Assembly: GCA_025056455.1 (NCBI GenBank)
Contig: JANWVY010000003.1
Span: forward strand, 62,001 to 126,000
Origin: Bryobacteraceae bacterium
Lineage (GTDB): Bacteria; Acidobacteriota; Terriglobia; Bryobacterales; Bryobacteraceae
DNA length: 64,000 bases
Direction of reading: 5' to 3'
The notes beneath the pieces were generated by a model that was not told the DNA's origin, did not search any database, and saw only the letters and a list, made by a program, of their open reading frames with translations. Of the stretch, positions 35,972 through 44,878 are shown piece after piece. Position numbers and translations under genes: made by a program. The first letter of the stretch is position 1, and each line of letters begins with the position of its first letter.

Positions 35972-37558
35972 ATGCCTGAAATTATTCTGATCGCGAATGG
36001 CGACCTGCGGCTTTCGGCCAACCGCATGTGCTGGCCCGCACAACAGCAAGCGGAGAGCGCCGTAATTGCCGCCATCGAGAAACTGGGCTATCAGGTGCGG
36101 CGCGGCCATCCTGTCGATCCTGTCAAACAGCATGGCTTCATCGATTCGCAGCGATATGGAATGCAGGTGTTTCGCTCAATTCCCCGCGATGCCTTTCTCG
36201 TTGTTGTGGAAGCGGTGTGGCAATACAGTCACCACGTGCTGCACGGACTGTATACCCACCGCGGACCGATTCTCACGGTCGCCAACTGGAGCGGGCAGTG
36301 GCCCGGACTGGTGGGCTTGTTGAACCTCAACGGATCTCTTACCAAGGCCGGCATTCCGTATTCTACGATTTGGTCTCAGGATTTCACGGACGACTTCTTC
36401 CTCCACCATCTCAAAACGTGGCTCTCTGGAAAGCCCGTAGTCCATGATGTCTCGCACGTCAGGCCACTCTCGGAGGTCTCAATTGAAGACGACGCCCGAA
36501 AGTTGGGCCAGGTATTGGCCGAGCAACTCATGGAGGAGAAAGCCATCATGGGCGTGTTTGATGAAGGATGCATGGGAATGTACAACGCCATCATCCCCGA
36601 TGAGCTGCTCCATGCAACGGGTGTCTTTAAAGAACGATTGTCGCAATCGGCGCTGCTAGCCGCCATGAGAAAGGTAAGCGATGAAGAGGCAGGCGCCGTC
36701 CGCAAGTGGCTAGAAGACCGCGGAATGCAGTTTCGAACTGGGCCCCACGAAGAGACCGACCTCACAGACCGGCAAATTCTCGAGCAATGCAAAATGTACA
36801 TTGCTGCCGTGCGCATGGCGGATGAGTTTGGTTGCGATACGATTGGCATCCAGTACCAGCAAGGCTTAAAGGATTGCTGCGCTGCCTCGGATTTGGTCGA
36901 AGGTCTGTTAAACAACCCGGACCGGCCTCCTGTAACGGCGGCTGGCAACGGCCGCGTCCTCTATGAGGGCGAAATGTTGCCTCATTTTAATGAGGTGGAC
37001 GAATGTGCGGGACTGGACGGGCTGGTCACTTGCCGCTTGTGGAAGGCTCTCGGCTTCGACCCTTCGAACACGTTGCACGACGTCCGCTACGGTGAAGACT
37101 ACGAGGGGCGCTTCGTGTGGGTGTTTGAAATTTCCGGGGCCGCGCCGGCCTCCCATTTTCTGGGTGGCTACAGCGGTGCCGTCAGCGAACGCCAGCCTCC
37201 AATGTATTTCCCGCTTGGCGGCGGCACCATGAAGGGCGTCTCTAAGCCGGGCCATGTCGTCTGGAGCCGTGTCTTCATTGAAGACAACAAACTGAAGGCT
37301 GATCTCGGGCTGGCGGAAGTTGTCGCTTTGCCTCAGCAAGAGACTGAGCGCCGCTGGCAGATTACCACGCCCCAGTGGCCCATCATGCACGCCGTGACGC
37401 CAGGCATTTCGCGCGATCAAATGATGGCGCGGCACAAATCCAACCACATTCAGGTGGCTTACGCGCCCTCGCTTGAAACGGCCCGGACGGCCCTTGCCGC
37501 CAAGGCGTCGCTGTTTGCCACTCTAGGCCTAGAGGTGGCAATCTGCGGAGAAATCTAA
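35972..37558 (+). CDS. L-fucose/L-arabinose isomerase-family protein
   Basis: 528 residues from ATG at 35972, with no signal peptide, so cytoplasmic. The sequence follows the fucose-isomerase-like fold: an N-terminal Rossmann-like domain (ILTVANWSGQWPGLVGLLN), a central part with GVFDEGCMGMYNAII (Glu and Asp likely metal ligands), QYQQGLKDCCAASD, and a C-terminal domain with HKSNHIQVAY, whose His would also be a ligand. The true substrate is unknown. An in-frame TTG lies nine bases upstream, but ATG is preferred. The leader holds a duplicated AGCGGTAGGATTTG, giving two copies of GGTAGG. Divergent from the Tat-signalled mannonate dehydratase-like gene. Confidence 0.82.
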   Translation: MPEIILIANGDLRLSANRMCWPAQQQAESAVIAAIEKLGYQVRRGHPVDPVKQHGFIDSQRYGMQVFRSIPRDAFLVVVEAVWQYSHHVLHGLYTHRGPILTVANWSGQWPGLVGLLNLNGSLTKAGIPYSTIWSQDFTDDFFLHHLKTWLSGKPVVHDVSHVRPLSEVSIEDDARKLGQVLAEQLMEEKAIMGVFDEGCMGMYNAIIPDELLHATGVFKERLSQSALLAAMRKVSDEEAGAVRKWLEDRGMQFRTGPHEETDLTDRQILEQCKMYIAAVRMADEFGCDTIGIQYQQGLKDCCAASDLVEGLLNNPDRPPVTAAGNGRVLYEGEMLPHFNEVDECAGLDGLVTCRLWKALGFDPSNTLHDVRYGEDYEGRFVWVFEISGAAPASHFLGGYSGAVSERQPPMYFPLGGGTMKGVSKPGHVVWSRVFIEDNKLKADLGLAEVVALPQQETERRWQITTPQWPIMHAVTPGISRDQMMARHKSNHIQVAYAPSLETARTALAAKASLFATLGLEVAICGEI

Positions 37559-37616
37559 GTCCCAAGGCTGGCAAACCGCGAACAGGCAAACAAAAGGCCA
37601 ACACCGCTCGAGCGCG

Positions 37617-37646
37617 TTGACACCCATTTCAGCGCGTTGATACACT
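37617..37646 (+). promoter_or_regulatory. Sigma-70-type promoter of the rplM operon
   Basis: TTGACA (37617-37622) and TACACT (37641-37646) are separated by 18 bases, a near-consensus housekeeping promoter. It ends 38 bases before the rplM ATG. The 10-base word AGCGCGTTGA occurs twice here, at 37611-37620 and 37631-37640. No other good promoter is seen before this ribosomal-protein operon. Confidence 0.65.
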
Positions 37647-37684
37647 AATGGTTTTGCAGGTTGGCAGGGAGATTGTCTGTCGTT

Positions 37685-38122
37685 ATGGAAACACAGTTCC
37701 CATCCAAGTCCGCCATCGAACGGGCTTGGTTTGTGATTGACGCCCAAGGCGCGGTTCTTGGCCGGTTGGCGAGTCAAGCCGCCCGGATTCTCACGGGGAA
37801 GCACAAACCCATTTACAGCCCCTTCCTCGATACGGGCGATCATGTCATCGTGATCAACGCTGCCAAGGTCCGGCTTACCGGAACCAAAGAGACATCCAAA
37901 ATCTACCGCCATCACTCGGGTTATCCGGGCGGGCTCAAAGAGCGACAGGCAAAGATTCTGCGCGCCGAGCGCCCGACCAAGCTGGTTGAGGAGGCCATCC
38001 GGGGCATGCTTCCCAAAACCCCCCTGGGCAAGCAGATGTTCCGCAAGCTCAAGGTGTATGCTGGGGAGAAGCATCCGCACCAGGCGCAGCAGCCTTCTCC
38101 GCTGGCCATCGAACAATCTTAA
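37685..38122 (+). CDS. rplM: 50S ribosomal protein L13
   Basis: Large-subunit protein of 145 residues. Family segments are [47 protein letters not shown], and the C-terminal [20 protein letters not shown]. The ATG at 37685 (METQFPSKS) is chosen; the frame is open upstream to a TTG at 37661, which would add eight residues without family support. First gene of a six-gene translation operon that continues with rpsI 32 bases later. Confidence 0.95.
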   Translation: METQFPSKSAIERAWFVIDAQGAVLGRLASQAARILTGKHKPIYSPFLDTGDHVIVINAAKVRLTGTKETSKIYRHHSGYPGGLKERQAKILRAERPTKLVEEAIRGMLPKTPLGKQMFRKLKVYAGEKHPHQAQQPSPLAIEQS

Positions 38123-38154
38123 GTTTCAGAGGCTTAACAGAGCGAGGTCCCGAT

Positions 38155-38553
38155 TTGCCCGAAAAGCTGATTCAATACATTGGAACAGGACGCCGCAAAG
38201 CGGCCACAGCGCGCGTGTTCTTACGTCCCGGCAAAGGCGTGATCACGGTGAACGGCCGCGACGTGGATTCCTATTTCACGACACAAACGGCGCGGCTCGC
38301 CGTGCGCCAGCCCTTGCTCGCGACGGAAACGGCCGATAAGTTTGATGTGCTCGTTCTCGCCGACGGGGGAGGCATTTCCGGGCAGGCCGGAGCCGTCCGG
38401 CTGGGCATTGCCCGCGCCCTCATTGAGTTCAACTCCGAGCTGCGCGCAAAACTGAAAAGCCTGGGCTACCTGACCCGTGATCCCCGCGCACACGAGCGCA
38501 AGAAGTATGGTCAGAGGGGCGCTCGCCGGCGCTTCCAATTCTCCAAGCGCTAA
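38155..38553 (+). CDS. rpsI: 30S ribosomal protein S9
   Basis: Small-subunit protein of 132 residues, recognised by [37 protein letters not shown] and the invariant basic C-terminus ending RRRFQFSKR that reaches the P-site tRNA. Starts with TTG, supported by GAGGT seven bases upstream. Follows rplM, its usual partner. Confidence 0.96.
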   Translation: MPEKLIQYIGTGRRKAATARVFLRPGKGVITVNGRDVDSYFTTQTARLAVRQPLLATETADKFDVLVLADGGGISGQAGAVRLGIARALIEFNSELRAKLKSLGYLTRDPRAHERKKYGQRGARRRFQFSKR

Positions 38554-38720
38554 AGTTTTCCATGAGGGATTCACGGCGCTCGGAGCAAGCCTTCAACCAG
38601 AGCTACGCCGTTATTCGTTTTCGGGCGTCCGTCCCGCCAGCGCAAATTTCGCTTTGGGCGCGCTGGCCCCTGGCGGACCGCCCGCACCCATCCACCTGAG
38701 AACTTCAAGGAGTTGATTGT

Positions 38721-39596
38721 TTGCCTACGATCACCATGAAAGAATTGCTCGAAGCGGGCGTTCACTTCGGGCACCAGACCAAGCGCTGGAATCCAAAGAT
38801 GAAAGAGTATATCTTTGGCGAACGCAATGGCATCTACATCATCGATCTCCAAAAGACCTTAAAACTGTTTAAGGACGCCATGCGCTACGTGGAGGAAATG
38901 GCGGGGCAGGGAAAAAATGTGCTGTTTGTGGGCACCAAACGGCAAGCCCAAGACGCGATTGCCGAAGAAGCCACGCGCTGCGGCCAGTACTATGTCAACC
39001 AGCGATGGCTGGGCGGTTTGCTCACAAACTTCGTCACAGTCCGGCGATCGATCAACCGTTTGAAGGAGCTGGATGCTCAAGCCGAAGCGGGCTGGGTGGG
39101 TCGATCCAAAAAAGAGATTATCCGCCTCGAGCGTGAGCGCAAGCACCTCCAATCGAACCTTGCGGGCATCAAAGACATGCCGGGGTTGCCAGACCTGCTC
39201 TTTGTCATCGACTCAAGTAAAGAAGCCATCGCGGTAGCCGAAGCGCGTAAGCTGGGCATTCCCGTCGTGGCTGTGGTTGACACCAATTGTGACCCCGATT
39301 TGGTGGACTATGTCATTCCCGGCAACGATGACGCACTGCGGGCCATCCGCTTATTCACAAATAAAATCTCAGAAGCTGTCATCGAAGGGCGCCAGCGCGT
39401 TTCCGAGTCTGAGTTCGCCGCCCCGCCGCCTCCCACCGAGGGTGAAGAAGCTGTGGCTGAACCGGCGGACATCAACCAGTATCTAGATCCTCAGTATTCC
39501 CATCAACTCATGGCTGAAAGCTTGGCGGAAGAGGATTTGGCCGCGCTGCCAATTAAGGGCCGGCGCCGCGGCGATGAGGCGGATGGCCTCCGCTAA
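38721..39596 (+). CDS. rpsB: 30S ribosomal protein S2
   Basis: Small-subunit protein of 291 residues with the family start [61 protein letters not shown] and [21 protein letters not shown]-terminal extension of about 50 residues (Glu- and Pro-rich, then [16 protein letters not shown]) goes beyond the core. Starts with TTG eight bases after AAGGAG. It is 167 bases after rpsI and 129 bases before tsf; the gaps may hold regulatory leaders, but no element could be defined. Confidence 0.95.
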   Translation: MPTITMKELLEAGVHFGHQTKRWNPKMKEYIFGERNGIYIIDLQKTLKLFKDAMRYVEEMAGQGKNVLFVGTKRQAQDAIAEEATRCGQYYVNQRWLGGLLTNFVTVRRSINRLKELDAQAEAGWVGRSKKEIIRLERERKHLQSNLAGIKDMPGLPDLLFVIDSSKEAIAVAEARKLGIPVVAVVDTNCDPDLVDYVIPGNDDALRAIRLFTNKISEAVIEGRQRVSESEFAAPPPPTEGEEAVAEPADINQYLDPQYSHQLMAESLAEEDLAALPIKGRRRGDEADGLR

Positions 39597-39725
39597 GACG
39601 CCGGGATGACCCGTCTCTGTGTTCACCGTCATCCAACCAGCTGCCGCCTGGCCCCGCTAGGTGTGCTGTCCGGCAAACGGTGTCGCTGTGGAAAACAACT
39701 TTTGTGAAAGGGAACAAAGAAAAAC

Positions 39726-40349
39726 ATGGCGGAAATCAGCGCACAAATGGTCAAGCAGCTTCGCGAGTTAACAGGCGCGGGCATGATGGAATGTAAATCC
39801 GCACTTACGGAAGCCAAGGGCGACCTGAAGGAGGCCGAAGTCATTCTCCGCAAACGCGGGATCGCTTCAGCGGGCAAGAAAGCCGCGCGTGTCACCCGGC
39901 AGGGAATGATCGGCGCTTATATCCACCCCGGAGCACAACTAGGCGTCCTGGTCGAAGTGAACTGCGAATCGGACTTCGTGGCTCGCACCGACGATTTTCA
40001 GGAGCTGGTGAAGGACATCGCCATGCACGTGGCGGCAGCCGATCCGCAGTTCATTCGCCGTGAGGATGTCACCCCCGAGGTGATTGAGAAAGAGAAGGAA
40101 ATTCAGCGCGCGCGGGCCCTGGCTGAAGGCAAGCCGGAAAAAGTGGTGGAGAAAATCATCGAGGGGAGAATGGCGAAGTTCTTCGAAGAGATCTGTCTTC
40201 TCGAGCAGCCCTTCGTCAAAGATCCTTCCATGAAGATCGAAGAGCTGATCAAATCCAAGATTGCGAAGCTCGGCGAGAACATCACCATTGCCCGGTTCGT
40301 CCGGTATAAAGTGGGAGAGTCCGCGCCAGCCTCCGAAGCCGCCGAATAA
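39726..40349 (+). CDS. tsf: Translation elongation factor Ts
   Basis: Exchanges GDP for GTP on EF-Tu. The 207-residue protein is a short form (E. coli about 283), like that of Thermus. Signatures are [19 protein letters not shown], the TDFP-like loop region, [16 protein letters not shown] and [21 protein letters not shown]. Next to rpsB as in most bacteria. ATG with AAAGGGAACAAAGAAAAAC upstream gives a weak ribosome-binding site. Confidence 0.95.
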   Translation: MAEISAQMVKQLRELTGAGMMECKSALTEAKGDLKEAEVILRKRGIASAGKKAARVTRQGMIGAYIHPGAQLGVLVEVNCESDFVARTDDFQELVKDIAMHVAAADPQFIRREDVTPEVIEKEKEIQRARALAEGKPEKVVEKIIEGRMAKFFEEICLLEQPFVKDPSMKIEELIKSKIAKLGENITIARFVRYKVGESAPASEAAE

Positions 40350-40359
40350 CGTCCACGTC

Positions 40360-41070
40360 ATGGCCGTTTATCAGCGAATTTTACTCAAGCTTAGCGGCGA
40401 GGTTCTTGCCGGCGAACAGAAGTTCGGGCTGGACGCCGCGCGCTTGAATTCGCTGGCAGCGGAACTCGCAGATTTAGCCCGGACGGGCGTTCAGCTCGGT
40501 TTGGTGGTTGGCGGAGGAAATTTCTTCCGCGGCGTAACGGCTGCCGCGCAGAACATGGACCGCGTAACCGCTGATCACATGGGTATGCTGGCCACCGTCA
40601 TCAACGCTCTCGCCTTGCAGGATGCGCTCGAAAAACATGGGGTCCCGACGCGCGTAATGACTGCGATTCAAATGAATCAGGTCGCTGAGCCCTATATTCG
40701 CCGCCGCGCCATCCGTCACCTAGAGAAAGGCCGCGTGGTGATCTTTGCCGCCGGCACCTCAAACCCCTATTTCTCCACAGATACCGCCGCGACGCTCCGC
40801 GCGCTCGAAATCGGCGCCAACGTAATCGCCAAAGCCACTCGTGTGGACGGCGTCTACGATCGCGACCCTATGGTCCACGCCGATGCGGTCCTTTATCGCA
40901 CTATCAGCCATCAAGAGGTGCTTGCTCGCTCGCTACGTGTCATGGACGCTTCGGCGGTCGCCATGTGCCGCGACAACAATCTGCCGATCATTGTCTTTAA
41001 TCTAACTGTCACAGGAAATATAATGCGAATGGCGATGGGTGAGCCTATCGGTACGCTCATCCATCCTTAA
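40360..41070 (+). CDS. pyrH: UMP kinase
   Basis: Phosphorylates UMP to UDP in pyrimidine synthesis. The 236 residues carry the amino-acid-kinase fold: [67 protein letters not shown], and [16 protein letters not shown] at 40360 is the family start; an upstream open frame running into tsf is discarded. Placed between tsf and frr as usual. Confidence 0.96.
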   Translation: MAVYQRILLKLSGEVLAGEQKFGLDAARLNSLAAELADLARTGVQLGLVVGGGNFFRGVTAAAQNMDRVTADHMGMLATVINALALQDALEKHGVPTRVMTAIQMNQVAEPYIRRRAIRHLEKGRVVIFAAGTSNPYFSTDTAATLRALEIGANVIAKATRVDGVYDRDPMVHADAVLYRTISHQEVLARSLRVMDASAVAMCRDNNLPIIVFNLTVTGNIMRMAMGEPIGTLIHP

Positions 41071-41087
41071 GGAGAATTGAGGCCTCT

Positions 41088-41696
41088 ATGAAACACGGCA
41101 GTTCCTCAAGCCCTGCGCAAGGGCATAGCCAGTTCAAGAGTGTCAAGGAAGTGGAAGCACATGCGAAGGCCCGCATGGAAAAAGTGCTTGCGGATCTAAC
41201 ACACGCCATGGCTTCGGTGCGTACTGGACGGGCCAACATCGGGCTGTTGGAAGGGATTCGCGTGGATTACTACGGTACACCTACACCGCTGAACCAGCTC
41301 GCCAATTTACACGTCCCGGAGCCGGCGCTCATCACCATCCAGCCCTGGGATACTTCCCAAATCGGCCCTATTGAAAAGGCGATTCGAAACTCGGACCTGG
41401 GATTGAATCCGATGAATGACGGCAAGATCATCCGGGTGCCCATACCGCCCTTAACGCAGGAACGGCGCAAGGAACTAGTCAAACATCTCCACTCGGTTGC
41501 TGAAGAACACCGCATTGCGCTGCGCAACATCCGCCGCGACGCCAACGAGGCCGTCAAGAAGATGTCCAAGGAAAAGCTCATCAGCGAGGATGACGAGCGC
41601 CGCGCCCACGAAGAAATTCAAAAACTGACCGATGCCGAGATCGCCAAGGTCGACGCCGCTGCCAAGGCTAAAGAAAAAGAGATTCTCGCTGTTTAA
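41088..41696 (+). CDS. frr: Ribosome recycling factor
   Basis: Releases ribosomes from mRNA with EF-G after termination. 202 residues, with about 17 extra at the N-terminus (Ser/Gly/Gln-rich) before the usual start. Motifs are VRTGRANIGLLEGIRVDYYGTPTPL, PWDTSQIGPIEKAIRNSDLGLNP, PPLTQERRKELVK and RRDANEAVKKM. AAGGAG lies upstream of the ATG. Last of the rplM-frr operon. Confidence 0.95.
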   Translation: MKHGSSSSPAQGHSQFKSVKEVEAHAKARMEKVLADLTHAMASVRTGRANIGLLEGIRVDYYGTPTPLNQLANLHVPEPALITIQPWDTSQIGPIEKAIRNSDLGLNPMNDGKIIRVPIPPLTQERRKELVKHLHSVAEEHRIALRNIRRDANEAVKKMSKEKLISEDDERRAHEEIQKLTDAEIAKVDAAAKAKEKEILAV

Positions 41697-41808
41697 AGCG
41701 CGCCGGAGCGAGGCCGCGTTTCTCTTTGCCGCCAGAGCCCTAGCAAGTCTTCTGGGGAGCGGTACGTCGCGCTCCTCTCCCCTCCGCCTCTGACGATACA
41801 CTGAAAGC

Positions 41809-43020
41809 ATGGCGATTTGGGCGCAAGTTGCGCTGCTCCTGCTGCAGGTGGACCATGCAGCTGAAGGGCGCAAGGCTCTCGAAGCGAACCAGTACGCACT
41901 GGCCGTCGAACACTACCAGAAAGCGTTAGAAGCTCAACCAGAAGATTGGGCGTCGCGTTTTCACCTGGCTCTGGCGCTCAGTCTGCTGGACCGCGACGCC
42001 GAAGCGATCACCGCCTATCGAAAAGTTCTTACAGACCGCCCAGGGCTTTACGAAGCCGAACTCAATCTTGGCGTGTTGTTGCTCCGGCAGAACCAGCCAG
42101 GGGAAGCCGCAAAATGGCTGGAAAGCGCCGCCTCCAAAAAACCCAAAGAATTCCGACCCATTTATCATCTAGCCGAAGCGCTCCGCCAGTCCAACGCCTT
42201 CGCCGAAGCCGAACCGCGCTTCCGCCAGGCTATCGAGCTGAATCCGAAGGCAGCTGAAGCGATGGTGGGCCTGGCGCGCTGCCTCATTAAGCTGAATCGT
42301 CTGGAGGAGGCGGCTGCCCTCTATCGACAGGCAGCAGAGACGGATGCTGAATTCCGGCCCGCCCTTCTAGAACTCGCACAGGTCTTCGAACAGGCCAAAC
42401 AGCCGGAAGCCGCGATCGCCATTTATCGCCAGTTCCCCGACCATCTCGCAGCGCGCGAGAGATTAGGCGAACTGCTGCTCGAAGCTGGCAAACCGGGTGA
42501 AGCCGCCATAGAACTCGAAAAAGTGTACGCCGCCTCCCCCACCAACGCCAACCGCGTCGCCTTAGCCACCGCCTACCTCCGCCAAAAACAGCCCGATAAA
42601 GCGCTGCCGCTGTTGGAACAGGCGGTCACGGCCGAACCCGCCAACTACGAACTCCGCATGTACTACGGCCGCGTTTTGCGCGATCAGAGACTGTTTCAGC
42701 CGGCCGTGCAGCAATTTTGGAAGGCGTCTCAGCTCAAGCCGGATGCGCGAGAAGCTTGGAGTGAACTAGCCAGCGCCCTGCTCTTGTTAGAAAACTATCC
42801 CCAAGCCCTCGCGGCGCTTGAGAAAGCCGTCTCTCTCGGCGCCGACCCCATCGCCGCCAGTTACTTTCGCGCCTTGATGCTAGACCGCATGCGCGACTAC
42901 AAGCAGGCCCTTCGCGCCTACCAAAACTTTCTTTCGCTGAGCCAGGGAAAAAATCCGGAACAAGAACTTATTTCCCGCCAGCGCATCAAAGTAATCGAGA
43001 AAGAATTGAATGCGCGATGA
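41809..43020 (+). CDS. Tetratricopeptide-repeat protein
   Basis: 403 residues made of about ten TPR units (for example NQYALAVEHYQKALEAQPED, PGLYEAELNLGVLLLRQNQP, FRPALLELAQVFEQAKQPEAAI, ANYELRMYYGRVLRDQRL). The first residues are hydrophobic (WAQVALLLLQV) but no clear signal cleavage site is seen. TPR proteins are scaffolds; a partner cannot be named. Its stop overlaps the start of the next gene by four bases (ATGA), so the two are co-translated. Follows frr by 112 bases. Confidence 0.8.
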   Translation: MAIWAQVALLLLQVDHAAEGRKALEANQYALAVEHYQKALEAQPEDWASRFHLALALSLLDRDAEAITAYRKVLTDRPGLYEAELNLGVLLLRQNQPGEAAKWLESAASKKPKEFRPIYHLAEALRQSNAFAEAEPRFRQAIELNPKAAEAMVGLARCLIKLNRLEEAAALYRQAAETDAEFRPALLELAQVFEQAKQPEAAIAIYRQFPDHLAARERLGELLLEAGKPGEAAIELEKVYAASPTNANRVALATAYLRQKQPDKALPLLEQAVTAEPANYELRMYYGRVLRDQRLFQPAVQQFWKASQLKPDAREAWSELASALLLLENYPQALAALEKAVSLGADPIAASYFRALMLDRMRDYKQALRAYQNFLSLSQGKNPEQELISRQRIKVIEKELNAR

Positions 43021-43463
43021 TGTGGCTCCAGCTCCTGTTGCTTGGTTCGATTCTGGTTGCCTGGACCGTTCCGGCTCGGGCGGATTTAACAGCGGCACGC
43101 AACGAGAAAAATCCGGAAAAGAGCTACTGGCTTGCCTTGGAAAACGCTGACAAAATCCTGACGCAGGCACGGGAAAACCTCGTTGAAGGCAAACTCGACC
43201 TCCTTGCAAGCAATCTCCACGAGATTGTCGAAAGCGTGGAGTTTGCGCGCGATAAACTCTACTCCACAGGCAAGAGTCCCAGCCGTAACTCGAAGCACTT
43301 CAAGCGAGCTGAACTCAAGATCCGTGATTTCTTGCGAAAATTGCAAGGCCTCGAGCAGACTGCCAGCTTCGAAGAACGTCCCCCCATCGAAGCCGCCAAG
43401 AAAAAACTTCAGCAGATCCACGACGATCTGTTGCTCGATATTATGGGTAGTCGCAAGCCGTAG
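43017..43463 (+). CDS. Small exported helical hypothetical protein
   Basis: 148 residues with a signal peptide (LQLLLLGSILVAWTVPARA) followed by an all-helical, charged domain (KSYWLALENADKILTQARENL, VESVEFARDKL, FKRAELKIRDFLRKLQGL, IEAAKKKLQQIHDDLLLDIM). No catalytic motif; family not recognised. Coupled to the upstream TPR gene by a four-base overlap. Probably periplasmic, perhaps a binding partner of that TPR protein (inference from coupling only). Confidence 0.65.
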   Translation: MMWLQLLLLGSILVAWTVPARADLTAARNEKNPEKSYWLALENADKILTQARENLVEGKLDLLASNLHEIVESVEFARDKLYSTGKSPSRNSKHFKRAELKIRDFLRKLQGLEQTASFEERPPIEAAKKKLQQIHDDLLLDIMGSRKP

Positions 43464-43507
43464 TGGGTTCATGTTAAAGTTGGCAAAGATAAAGCGAATC
43501 TTTGCCT

Positions 43508-44809
43508 ATGCAGGATATCCAGGCACAGCTGGCCTATCTTCGCCGTCGGATTCAAAAGTTGGAAGGCCGCTCTGGCCCTTCCCGATCCTCTCCCGACGCC
43601 GGGAATATTCCCGTTGCCAGGTCTCCGTTCGTGGTAGATGGTTCGCCTCCTGGCGGCCGCCTCGAGCAGCTAGCTGCCCCAGAAGAGTGGATGCCCGGTG
43701 AGGAGGTTTTTAACTCCCACGGCGTTCATTTTCAGACCACCCGCTTTTGGCCGCGACACCGCCGGCATGGCGCCATGGATCTCTCTGAGCTTGTCGAACT
43801 TCCCGCCGACCTGCTGCAAGCCATCTCCGAAGGCGCTGCCCCAGCGACACCTCCTGAGCGCTGGGTCTATCTGGATACGGAAACGACCGGGCTGTCGGGT
43901 GGAAGCGGCACGTACGCCTTCTTAATTGGGCTTGGCTATGCAACCCCAGACGGGTTTCGTTTGAAGCAGTATTTTTTGCGAAATCCCGGTGAGGAGGCTA
44001 GCGCTCTCCAGGCTCTGAGTGAGGATCTGGCTTCTTTCGACGTCATGGTTACCTACAACGGCAAGGCTTACGATCAGCCTTTGCTCGAAACGCGCTATCG
44101 CATGGTGCGCCAGCGGCCTCCCTTCGCGCGGCTCGCCCACGTCGACTTGCTGTATGGCGCCCGGCGGCTTTGGAAATTGCGCCTGGACAGTTGCCGTCTG
44201 ATGGAGCTAGAGCACCAAATTCTGGGAGTCGAGCGCGAGGGTGACATACCGAGTGAACTGATTCCCTACCTCTACTTCGACTACTTGCGAAAGCAAGAGA
44301 TTGTTCGACTCGTGCCAGTATTCCATCACAATGCGACCGACATTCTCACGCTTGCCTGCCTGACCGCGATCGTACCCTACGCCTTTCAGAACCCGTCGCA
44401 GTCGCGTTTCCGTCATGGCGCTGAAATGCTTGGCATTGCGCGCTGGATGCGCAAAGAAAACCGGCTCGAAGAGGCGCTGTCGTGGTTGCGCGCGGCCTTG
44501 AGCCGCCGGCTCAGTGAACAGTTACAGGTTCGCACGCTGTGGGAGATTGCTGAGCTTGAGCGCAAGATGGGCCGTGACCACGCGGCGCTGGAAGTCTATA
44601 CAGAACTTGCCAGTTTCCCCAACACCTACCGCGTCGAGGCGCTGGAAGAGCTCGCCAAGCACTACGAGCACAAGGAGCGAAACCTCGCCCTAGCGCTTTC
44701 CTTTGTGGAGCAAGCGCTGCACCTCTCTCCGTCGGCAAGCCTTCAACATCGCGCCGCGCGTCTGGAGCGCAAACTCGCGGCGAAACCGAAGCAACGGCGT
44801 TTGCTTTGA
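43508..44809 (+). CDS. YprB-like ribonuclease H-fold exonuclease domain with C-terminal TPR-like region
   Basis: 433 residues. The RNase H-like exonuclease domain (about 120-290) shows the DEDD pattern: YLDTETTGLSGG (Exo I), VTYNGKAYDQPLLETRYR (Exo II) and HHNATDILTLACL (Exo III), as in the YprB family. A C-terminal helical part has TPR-like units (WLRAALSRRLSEQL, YRVEALEELAKHYEHKERN). YprB-type proteins are predicted nucleases, often next to helicases; no helicase is adjacent here. ATG at 43508 is used; an in-frame TTG lies six bases upstream. Substrate unknown. Confidence 0.82.
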   Translation: MQDIQAQLAYLRRRIQKLEGRSGPSRSSPDAGNIPVARSPFVVDGSPPGGRLEQLAAPEEWMPGEEVFNSHGVHFQTTRFWPRHRRHGAMDLSELVELPADLLQAISEGAAPATPPERWVYLDTETTGLSGGSGTYAFLIGLGYATPDGFRLKQYFLRNPGEEASALQALSEDLASFDVMVTYNGKAYDQPLLETRYRMVRQRPPFARLAHVDLLYGARRLWKLRLDSCRLMELEHQILGVEREGDIPSELIPYLYFDYLRKQEIVRLVPVFHHNATDILTLACLTAIVPYAFQNPSQSRFRHGAEMLGIARWMRKENRLEEALSWLRAALSRRLSEQLQVRTLWEIAELERKMGRDHAALEVYTELASFPNTYRVEALEELAKHYEHKERNLALALSFVEQALHLSPSASLQHRAARLERKLAAKPKQRRLL

Positions 44810-44878
44810 AGTTGGATTCGGTACGATCGAGAGCCGCTTGCCCACTGGCGGCAGTCCCGCCCTCCAATTGAGGTTTGA

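Noticed and set aside
37611-37640. AGCGCGTTGA direct repeat as an operator of the rplM operon
   Set aside because: It coincides with the -35 region and spacer of the promoter; two copies alone do not support a regulator site.
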